Shown here: in pieces, positions 11,284 to 21,136 of the stretch
Position numbering within the stretch: position 1 is the stretch's first letter
Layout of the letters: each line of letters starts with the position of its first letter
Origin: Colocasia esculenta
Lineage: Eukaryota; Streptophyta; Magnoliopsida; Alismatales; Araceae
DNA: 64,000 nt
Assembly (NCBI GenBank): GCA_014218235.1
Contig: CM024753.1
Span: 174,072,348 to 174,136,347 of the forward strand
Direction of reading: 5' to 3'
Program-made: the position numbers and the translations under genes
Notes under the pieces: generated by a model
Databases searched by the model: none
What the model was told of the DNA's origin: nothing
Seen by the model: the letters and a program-made list of their open reading frames with translations, nothing else

Positions 11284-11919
11284 CAAGATAGCAGCTCCAG
11301 AAGAAAAGACATATAAAAGAGAGAGACTTACCATCGTAGAACACAAGCTTTGCAGATCTTCTGAAAGAATCCTGGAGCCAAGAATTCCATTCTAGTGTGT
11401 CTTTAGCTCTTTGCTCTCTGTACTGTAATAGAAATCCTAAGAGAGCCAGTGTAGCTCTGAGAGAGTGCCTTGCTTAGATTATTTGCTCTCAGTCCTAGTA
11501 GCTTCAGATCTTGTCTTGCTAAAGCTTGATCTAGGGGCTTGAATTCCTGCTTATTCTTGTTGTGTTGTAGTTCCCTTCAGTTGTGAAGGAAGACCTGGTG
11601 GGGATCCAGGGTGTTGTAGTTCCCTTCGTGTGAAGGAAGACCAGCTGATATGGGTGTTGTATTGTCCATAGGGGGACTGTACCCTAGTTAGTGGAATCCT
11701 GAGTTGTTGCTCAGGGACTGGACATAGGACTCCTAAAGAGAGGAGGTCTGAACCAGGATAATTCCTTGTGTTGTGTGATTGCTTATTGTGTGTTTGTCTT
11801 TTATACTAACCTTCATCGAAGAACATCCTTGTATGAATGTTTTAAGTACAGGTACTAATCAAATATAATTGAAAAAGACCCATTCATCACCCCTCTGGGC
11901 TCGTCAACTAGGCAACAAG

Positions 11920-11932
11920 TGGTATCAAAGCG
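11920..11932 (+). other. Primer-binding site, copy 1
   Basis: TGGTATCAAAGCG begins two bases after the LTR end. It resembles the complement of the 3' end of initiator Met-tRNA (TGGTATCAGAGC type), as expected for Copia elements. Confidence 0.85.
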
Positions 11933-11982
11933 AGTCTCTTCGACAAAGAAGAAAGATCCAACGATCTGAAGAGTAAAGATCC

Positions 11983-13754
11983 ATGGCAGCCAAAGGTAAC
12001 ATTGAAGGTCAGTCTGTCAACCGACCCCCTCTCTTCGATGGTGAAGATTATGCTTATTGGAAGACCAGAATGGAGTACTTTCTCCAAGGTCACGACTATC
12101 AGATATGGTCAATAGTAGAAGAAGGCGATCTCCTGGTCACAAATGAGAAAGCTAAATGGACAGATGATGACAGGAAAAGATCTCCTTGAACTGTAAGGCT
12201 AAGAGTATTCTGTGCTGTGCACTAAGCAAAAAGGAATTCAACAGAGTTTCAGCCTGCAAATCCGCAATGGAGATGTGGGAAAAGCTTAGAATTACCTATG
12301 AAGGCACAAACAAGGTGAAGGAGACAAGAATTGATATTCTTGTTATACAATATGAAAGATTTCAGATGCAATCAGGTGAGTCCATAACTCAAATGTTCAG
12401 TCGATTCACAGATATTACAAATGGATTGGCTGGACTGGGGAAAACCTATGAGATTGGAGACATGGTGAGGAAAATTCTTAGATCCTTACCATCCTCATGG
12501 ACCCCAAAGGTCACGGCTATTGAGGAAGCTAATGATCTGAAAAGGATGTCTTTGGAAAAGCTCATTGGGTCCCTTATGGCCCATAAGATCAATATGGAAA
12601 GGCTAGGAGAGTCCTCAAGTAGAAAGAAGCACTCCAATGCTTTAAAAGCTGAAGAAGGCTCATCAGAAGCAAGCTCAAATGAAAATGAAAGTATTGAGGA
12701 CAGTGAAAATGAAGAAGCAATGCTATCAAGAAGACTGCAGCGGATTTTAGCCAAGAAAAAGAAATTTCAATCTGGCAGAAGATTCTTTAAGAAAAACAAA
12801 GAGTTTAAGAAGTCAGAAGGAAAGGATCTGAAGAAAGGAGAACCAATATGCTAAGAGTGCAAGAAACCTGGACATATCAAGGCAGAATGTCCAAAGCTTA
12901 AGAAAGATGGACACAAGAAAAATGACAACTTCAGACGATTCAAGAAGTAGAAGAAAAAGGCAATGGCAGCCGCTTGGGAAAACAACAGTGACTCAGACAG
13001 TGAGTCAAGCTCAAGCAGTGATAAAGAAGAAGCCTACCTGGCGTTCATGGCAAATACAGATGATAAGGTAACATCTGACTCCTCCTTTGATTCCTGCATT
13101 AATTCTTATTCGGATAATTTAGAGGAAGCATTCAATGAACTATACTGTAAATATAGAGAAGTAACCAAACTATTAAAAGTAAGTAAGAAAAATAATGCTT
13201 GTCTGGAAAACACAAACTCAGATCTAAAATCAGAAAATGAACAGCTAGAAAAATAGTTAACTGAACTTAAAATAAGAAATGATTTATTATGTGAAGATCT
13301 AAAGGATAAGAATGAACAAATAATTAAATTTGAAAAACAAACAAGCTCGGATGAACTAAAAACAGAGATAAACTCATTAATAGAAGAGAATAAAAAGTTA
13401 TCTAGCACATTGGAAAAATTTAAAAATGGTAAAAACTCCCTCATATTAAAAGGTGCAAGAAGATCAGGTGAGAAGAAAAATGGATTAGGATATACACCCC
13501 CAGATAATGAAGAAACCATAGTTTATCCTAAAATATATCCAACATCAAAATTTGTACATAAACAAGACATTGCATACAAGGCAGATTTCAAATATATAGA
13601 AAAAGTAACCAAATTGTCCTGCTGCAGTCACTGTAACAAATTAGGACATATTATAACTACATGACCAACTAAACATAAGAAATGGATAATAAAAAGGGAA
13701 ACCAGTGATACTAACCAATCAGGACCCAAAAGAACTTGGGTACCTAAAACTTAA
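11983..13754 (+). pseudogene. gag of SIRE-type copy 1, broken
   Basis: The capsid precursor starts at ATG 11983 (MAAKGNIEGQS) and contains the UBN2/gag-like region with DYAYWKTRMEYFLQG and an YERFQM segment. A one-base loss near 12178 shifts the frame relative to copy 2. The zinc knuckle (CYECKKPGHIKAEC in copy 2) begins at 12849 but its second residue is a stop (TAA at 12852). Further stops lie at 13254 (TAG, shared with copy 2) and 13662, where the last Cys codon of a second CxxC...H motif has become TGA. The frame ends at TAA 13752 after a TWVPKT motif. The SIRE-type long gag with a coiled, charged C-terminal region is otherwise recognisable. Confidence 0.85.
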
Positions 13755-16700
13755 TGTTTTCATTTCAGGGTAACTCTCGAGCATCCAAATGGTATCTGGA
13801 CAGTGGGTGCTCAAGGCACATGTCAGGTAATCGAAAGCTATTCTCTCATCTTCAAAATGAAGAAGGAACTGTTACATATGGAGATAACGGAAAAGGAACA
13901 GTGATAGGTAGTGGTTCTGTGAACAATAAAGGAAAGACAGTTATTGAAGATGTATTGTTTGTCAAAGGGCTAAAACATAATCTTATTAGCATCAGCCAGC
14001 TTTGTGACAGAGGCCATCAGATCCAGTTTCAAGAGTCAAAGTGCATCATATTAAAGGATGGAGCAGTAATTTTCGAGGCAAACAGAGAAAAGAACTTATA
14101 TGTGCTCTATCTTGAAGAATTCAAGGATCAAAATGTTTGTCTAGCACCAAATAAAGATCAATCAACTGAATTGTGGCACAGAAGATTGGGACATTGCAGC
14201 ATAAATGGTATGAGAAAATTGTTAAAGAAAAATCTTGTGGAAGGTCTGCCAAAGGTCAGCACTAAGATGGAAGGTGTTTGTAGACCTTGTGCCAAAAGAA
14301 AACACACTAAGAGCTCCTTTAAGTCGAAGACTGTGGTAACCACCTCAAAGCCTTTGGAACTCCTTCATATGGATTTGTTTGGGCCAATGAGGACCACCAG
14401 TCTTGGAGGAAAGAATTTTGGTTTTGTTACTGTCGATGACTACTCCAGATTTACATGGGTGTCATTCCTAGAACATAAAGATGATACATTTGAAAGCTTT
14501 ATCAGTTTTAACAAGAAGGTTCAGAAAGACAAGAAATTATGTATTGTTAGTATTCGATCAGATCATGGAGGTGAATTTCAGAATGAAAAATTTGCTAAGT
14601 TCTGTGAAAATGAAGGGATTGAACATAATTTCTCAGCACCAAGGACACCACGGCAAAATGGAGTTGCTGAGAGGAAGAATAGAACTTTATTGGACATGGC
14701 AAGAACAATGTTGTCAGAATATGATTTGCCAAGATATTTTTGGGCTGAAGCTGTGAACACAGTAAGCTATATTATCAACAGAGTAATGATCAGGCCAATC
14801 CTAAAGAAGACTACATACGAACTGTTTAAAGGAAAGAAGCCAAAGATCAGCCACTTTAGGACATTTGGATGTCTTTGCTTCATTCACAATAATGGAAAAT
14901 GGGACATTGGTAAGTTGGATGCCAAATCAGATGAAGGCATCTTCATGGAGTATGCTTCTAAACCCAAAGGCTATAGGGTATTTAACAAACGTACCTTATT
15001 GATTGAACAGTCTGTGCATATTATTTTTGATGAGACTAACCCTTCCTTGAGATAGGAAGAAGATAGTGACAATGATGATGCAGACGAACTGTCCAAGAAA
15101 CTAAAGGATACCTCAATTGAAGACAGGGATGATCCACCTCTGGAAGACTTGCAACAATAAGATATTACACATGAAAATCTTCCAAAGGAGTAGAGATATA
15201 AGAAAGATCACCCACCTGAGAACATTATTGGTGATTCATCTGTAGGGGTAAGAACAAGAGGTAATGTAATACCTTGTGATTATCTAGCATTTGTCTCTCA
15301 AATAGAGCCTAAGACAGTCAATGAAGCTCTTACTGATGAATCTTGGATTATGGCCATGGAAGACAAACTTAATCAGCTCAGGAGAAACCAAGTATGGTCA
15401 CTTGTTCCCAGACCATCAGAACATCCAGTTATTGGCACCAAGTGGGTGTTCCGAAATAAATTGGATGAGGCTGGTGTGATCTTAAGAAGCAAGGCCAGGA
15501 TGGTAGCTCAAGGCTACTCCCAAGAGGAAGGCATAGATTTCGATGAAACCTATGCACCTGTAGCTAGACTTGAGGCTATAAGAATATTGCTTGCATATGC
15601 ATCAGTATTTGATTTAAAACTATTTCAAATGGATGTTAAGTCTGCATTTTTAAATGGTTTTATTAAGGAAGAAGTTTATGTAGAACAACCCCCTGGGTTT
15701 GATGACACGGAATTTCCGAACCATGTTTTCAAACTTCATAAGGCATTATATGGTTTGAAGCAAGCACCTAGATCCTGGTATTAAAGGCTCAGTTCTTTTC
15801 TTTTAAACCATGGTTTTAGTAGAGGTCAAGTAGATAGCACCCTTTTTATTAAGTCAAAGGTCAAACACGTACTACTTGTTCACATTTATGTAGATGACAT
15901 AATCTCTTTGCAAGTATTTTGAAAAGCTCATGCAGGGAAAATTTGAAATGAGCTTGATGGGAGAGCTCAACTACTTTCTTGGACAACAAATCAAACAAGG
16001 AAAGGAAGGAACTCACATCTGTCAAGCTAAGTACACAAAAGAACTGTTGAAGAAGTTTGGATTCGTCAATGCCAAGCCACTGTCAACACCTATGAGTACA
16101 TCAACAAGGATGGACAGTGACAATGGGTAAGAAAGTAGATCAGAAGATCTACAGAGGTATGATAGGTTCATTACTTTACCTAACAGCTAGTAGACTTGAT
16201 ATTTTATTTAGTGTGTGTATGTATGCTAGATATCAGGCAGATCCTAGAGAATCTCATCTAATCTCAGTAAAAATAATTTTTAGATACTTATCTAAAACTC
16301 ATGATCTAGGCCTTTGGTATCCGAAATGTTGTGAAATTAATTTAGTAGGATACTCTGATGTTGACTATGCTAGATGCAAAGTAGACAGAAAATGCACCAG
16401 TGGATGTTGTCAATTTCTTGCAGGATGCTTGATATCATGATCTTCCAAGAAGCAAAACTCAGTGGCACTATCAACTGCTGAAGCTGAGTATGTTGCTGCT
16501 GGAAGTTGCTGTACACAACTTCTGTGGATCAAGCAACAACTTGAGGACTATGGACTTCATATCAAGACAATCCCACTATTATGTGACAACACAAGTGCTA
16601 TAAATCTTACCAAAAATCCAGTACAGCATTCAAGGACCAAGCACATTGAGGTTAGATATCACTTCATTCGAGATCATGTAGCTAATGGTAATTTAGACAT

Positions 16701-16806
16701 ATCATTTATTAATACAAATGGTCAGTTAGCTGATATTTTCACAAAAGCCTTACCCGAAGAGAAGTTCACATCTCTTAGAAGGGAATTAGACATGTGTAAT
16801 TTGTGA
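13754..16806 (+). pseudogene. pol of SIRE-type copy 1 (protease-integrase-RT-RNase H), broken
   Basis: Domains appear in Copia order. The protease has WYLDSGCSRHM (catalytic Asp kept). The integrase has an LWHRRLGH zinc motif and a D,D35,E core (HMDLFGP, IRSDHGGEF, VAERKNRT). The reverse transcriptase has WVFRNKLDEAG, QMDVKSAFLNG and YGLKQAP, and RNase H ends with VRYHFIRDHV. Lesions include stops at about 15053, 15158 and 15191, a stop at 15781 after APRSWY, a 20-base deletion directly after the YVDD box (near 15903) between AATC repeats, a two-base loss near 16123, and TGA at 16438 inside RNase H (shared with copy 2). The start is in the -1 frame relative to gag. It cannot encode active enzyme. 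Confidence 0.9.
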
Positions 16807-17208
16807 AAAGATTTTTGTTCAAAACTGATAAATAAATTTTCAGAATTTAAGTAAACTTTCTCTCCAATGGCTTTAAGCAAAAGGAAGTTAAATTATCTCT
16901 CATGGCCGCTCTCTTTCTAAAGTCTGTTGAGTTGGTCAAACTTGTTTGTCGTTTTCTGCCACCTTTTGGCGCTTCATTTTTCGGTAAAGCCTTTATTTAA
17001 CTCCAAAATCGATGTGAAAACAATTCATCTCCTAGCTTACACTTTTTTCCCTCTTTCGTTTGGTTGCCTGAGTCGATGCCCTAACGACTCCGACATCGAC
17101 TTTCTGCTAATTTGAAGCTCCTCTCTTCTTCCCGCAAAGAATTTCTTGTGGGCTTTTCTCTCCTCTTTCCATCTCAACCCTCCAGAAAATCTTCCTCACC
17201 CAAAGTCC
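16807..17208 (+). other. Spacer between pol and the extra frame, copy 1
   Basis: A 400-base non-coding stretch that is also present in copy 2 (33134-33536) with few differences. It is pyrimidine-rich towards its end (TCTCTCCTCTTTCCATCTC) and could act as leader for the downstream frame. No promoter motif is convincing. Confidence 0.5.
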
Positions 17209-17858
17209 ATGGCATCGTCCATTATCTCCGGCAGTTTGGGTGGTTACAGCGCTAAGTTTCTTTCGGCCGAGCAGCAGGAAATGTTCACTTTTGTGAAGAC
17301 CAAGCTTTGTGGGAATAAGGCGGTAGATGTTGCGGATCTTGAGAAGAATGGTATGATCAGTGTAGTGGTCGCTATGAGAAGGATGCAGTGGATGGGAATC
17401 ACCACCTTCTCTGAGGTAAGCTATCCGGACCTCGTAAAGGCATTTTATGTGTGTTTGAGAACAGAGGCAGACGGGTTCTTGATTTCATCTATCAAGGGAA
17501 CCCAAATCAAGATTGACCATGAAGTTTTGAAGACCATGTTTGATGTGAGCACGTCTGGTCATAGTGGAATCCACTCTGTGGACACCCAGGCAAAGGGTCT
17601 AGGTATTGTTGGTTCAGAATGTAGACTGAAAGATGGCAAATTAGATATCAATCAGTTGAATGCCTTCAATCGCCTTCTGCACTTCGTAGTCTGTCAAATA
17701 CTTGTTCCTAGAAGTGCTACTTTCTCGACATGCACCAAGGCAGACTCGGATATGATGTTTTGGGCCGTTCAGAACCAAGAAATCAACATGGCCGAAGTCA
17801 TGATGGAAAGGATGAAGTTTGCCCGTGATCAAATCTGGGATACCAAGAGTAAGTTAAA

Positions 17859-20800
17859 TGTAAGGCCCTCTAATTTTCGTCGCATTATTTGTATTTATGT
17901 GTGTATGTATGTACATATTTACGTACGCGTTAATTAGTATAATTTCGTGTGCATGTGTTTATATCAAGTATAAATAATGTATGTATTGCATGATGATAGT
18001 ATGGATACAATTCTGTATGTATATTGCATGTATATATGCATGGTATGCATGGTTTTCTGCATAATTTAGAGTTCTGGCCGAAGGCCACCTTGGCGTCAAG
18101 CCCAGGCCGTTTAGATGGGGTCAGCGTCCAGGCATGGACGCCAACACTCATCCTGGCGTCCAGCGATATGGACGCCAATTTCTCTGACCTACATGCGCAG
18201 CAGAGCTGCAAGCTTCTGAAACAAGGTATGGCCAACCATTGGGGGATGTCCCCCAACGGCTCTGAGGGTGTCCTATCACCCTAGTGAGTGGGAGAGAGAC
18301 CCTCCTTATTGTCTAAACCCGAATTGGTCTCTCCCACTCTTCCCTTCATCCTTGCAAGAGGAGAAAAAGAGAAGAAAAACCCTAGGAGGAAAACTGTGAG
18401 AAAACCCCATCTTGGCACCCTCAAATCCGACCCTATTGGAGCTTGATCTGAAGATCTACTGCGACAAGAAGGAAGCTGGAGCAAAGGAGAAGGCTTCCCC
18501 ATCATCCCCTTACTGTGGAGCTCATCCAAGAACCCGGAGGAAGGTGATCTTGGAGGCCTTCTGCAACTTTCTTGGGACTGCCCAAGGAGGTCTTCACCGA
18601 GCCCTAGATCCCTTGGAGGAATTTTTGAAAGGCAAGTGACCTATCCATGGTGTTCCCTTATGAGTCTAGGTCGGTTTTGTGATTTTTATGGATTTTTCCT
18701 CGAGTCCTAGACCCTCCCATTCACCCAAGTTTCAGAGCTCGGGTCTGTGTTTCTGCACAGACCTGATTCGACGGCAAGGTCCCTGGACGCCTGTGATGAA
18801 CTTGGCGTCCATCGACCATGCCGCTGACCCTGAGTCAGCGGCCAGAGACCGCCGCCAAGCTCCTCAGGACAGAACAGTGAACTATTCAGCCCTTCTTCTA
18901 CATTAATTTCGATATGGTTTCCGTGATGAGGATATATGATAAACCTTATACTCTATGTATAGTGTTAATTGTGGTGTGTGAATGAATGTGGGGTGTGATG
19001 GTGAATGTGGGAAATGGTATCCCTTAAACTTGTGAGCATGACTTATTGAGATTCTTGAAAACTTATGTTTCATGATTAGAATTAGTATGAATGTCTTGGT
19101 TTTGGTCTGATCATGAAGGTTAGTGTGTCAGTATGTGTGTTTGCAATTTTGGTAAATTATTCATGTTTGTGTAATTTGCTATTAAAATCCGGTTCGGTAA
19201 AATAAAAGCATGTAAGAATGGTTGTGATGATTTATCTATAGGTGTATGATTTAGGGTAATCTGGTATTCTCTAATCATGCATATATCAGTAACCTTTGTT
19301 TAAACAGTAAGTGGCAATTTGCAAGATGTGTTAAACCCCATGTTAAATTAAATTGTGAATGGCATGCTAATTAGGTGTTTTATTTACTGTAAATTCCATG
19401 TAACTCAGAAAAATCTGAAAATTTGAGGGTATAATCTTGAACCCTAAAACAGCATGTGGTTAAAATTTCAGGTCGTTTGGATCAGTAAATAAAAAGTTAT
19501 GTATTTTCATGTGAATGTGATAATTTATGCATATTATTGTAATGTGATTAGTTATGGTCTAAAACCAACATGATTAGTGTGTTTACTGTGTGTTAAACTC
19601 TTGAAATTCTGTAGTACCATGTTAGGAAAAATAGAGATATTCTTGTGAGTGAGAAAGTGAATGTGATGAAAAGTGTAAAATGTAAAACCATGTGTAAAAC
19701 GGTAAATGTGTAAATGTGTAACTGTGCCAATGTGACACTACTTCCGTAGAGGGCAGTGGAGCTGTATCAGGGAAAAGTCCCCCTGAGAAAGTTCAATGTG
19801 TTAAGTGACCCTAAGGGCATTAGGGGGAAATCCTGGAGGTGGACAAGTACCACTGGTTAGGGTGGAGACTTGTTCTCCCGGTCTGCGCAGTCCAAGAGTC
19901 GCCATTGGAATGCCTAGATGGCGTCTATGTGTAATGTGATGTGTATATGTCCTTCTTTGGTGGTTTGGACTATGTGTCACGGCACCTAAAATGTGTAATG
20001 TGAAATGTGTAATGTGTATGTGTCCATGTGTAAATGTGTAAGTGACAAATGTGAATGTGTATGTGTAAAGTGTAACCATGTGAAAGAGGAAACTTGTGTA
20101 AAGAGAATGTGAAGTTAAAAATGTGAAAATATGTTATTGAAAACCATGTGAGACAAACCTGAAATCATGTGAAATCAGTGAATTTATGTTATTATCATCA
20201 TGTTATTGTGTGCAAAGATGTTTAGAATCTATGTTAGGGATAATTGGTGAAAACGGGCAAAAGATAGCATGATTGTTTGAACACATGATATGTTTTATGC
20301 AATATTGTAGCTTTCATGTATAGGTTTACAGCCGTTAAACCATGTGAAATCAGCAACCCAAAGTATGTTAAAAGGTTATGTATGTACTTAAGGACATGTG
20401 AAATCCATGCTAGTGGTGTTCCCCTTTCATGTGTGCATAATGTCCATGTTGATAGCTCTCATGTTTTGACTCTTTAAAGATTAAAGTTCATGAGTAAATT
20501 GAATAGAGAGCATGTGATAGGTGAATTTTATTCTTAGAAATCTGAAAGTATGATCCATGTATAAAATTGTAGAACGTTCATGATAGGTTGAAACTTCGAA
20601 TTGACTAGCATGCCATGTGTTGCAAATTGTAAATGTGTATGTAGAAACCACTAGGACTTGTAAGTGTATATCATGAGTAGTGTTGCTTGCTGAGTCCTTG
20701 GACTCACTCCTTGCTTCGGCGTACAGGTGTAGTTGGTGACGTGGCACCTTTGGAGGAGGCAGCAGAGACGGACTCCGAGCGCGGAGACTAGATAGTTTTT

Positions 20801-21136
20801 GGAGTTCTTTGAGATTTGTATATTTCATAAGTATGTAATTTGAACATTGTATTAGAAGTATTATGAAAAGGATGTAAAAGTGTGGACATTTGTATTTAAT
20901 TTCAGCAATTTAATTTATGTGAACTTTAGTTCCTTTTATGTTAATTGCGAACTGCATGTATGTTTAATGTGGATGATTAATGAATGGAGACTGTTGTCTT
21001 TTACTTTCGCTACTCTGTTGTATATTCGCGTGTATCTCAGCTGTTTGTATCGTTTGGGTAAATGTCCCACTGTGAGGACTCTCGCTATACCGACGTGGGT
21101 TGGTATAACCGTACCGGTGTAACGAGGGCCGTCACA
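17859..21136 (+). mobile_element. Solo LTR of Tekay/Del-like type, TSD TTAAA
   Basis: It begins TGTAAGGCCCTCTAATTTT and ends GGGCCGTCACA, and is flanked by TTAAA at 17854-17858 and 21137-21141. It is 3278 bp with no coding domains. Near its end TTGCTGAGTCCTTGGACTCA is followed by GTACAGGTG and a GGAGGAGGCAGCAG stretch, an arrangement frequent in Tekay/Del LTRs. It interrupts the extra frame of Copia copy 1 in the codons for LNVSLPY. A single LTR with an intact duplication implies LTR-LTR recombination after insertion. Confidence 0.9.
18132..18177. repeat. GCGTCC/GGACGC quasi-palindromes in the Tekay-like solo LTR
   Basis: TGGCGTCC (18154-18161), 8 spacer bases, then GGACGCCA (18170-18177) form a perfect 8-bp stem. 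Just upstream GCGTCC-N6-GGACGC spans about 18124-18141. A third, inverse-order copy (TGGACGCC-N12-GGCGTCCA) lies near 18784-18811. The arms use the same core as the outer element's array although the two LTRs differ at their ends. Confidence 0.7.

Larger units (their letters stand above)
9847..11917 (+). repeat. First SIRE-type LTR (5')
   Basis: Runs from TGATGATCAATCTG to GGCAACA, a TG...CA boundary followed by AG and the primer site. It is 2071 bp and closely matches the middle LTR. It contains the CGATT word array, a TATA-like site at 11276 and duplicated GTTGTAGTTCCCTTC words near 11568 and 11612. The conserved open frame at 11159-11395 spans the TATA-like site and is present in both LTRs; it is not considered a gene. 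Confidence 0.9.

Noticed and set aside
11159..11395. Conserved 78-codon frame in both SIRE LTRs (also 27455-27691)
   Set aside because: It spans the TATA-like site of the LTR and is conserved only because the LTRs are copies. There is no domain content.
13735..13760. Programmed -1 frameshift heptamer at the gag-pol boundary
   Set aside because: The gag-frame bases (A AAA ACT in copy 2, T AAA ACT in copy 1) do not fit X XXY YYZ. Splicing or shared decay is more likely.
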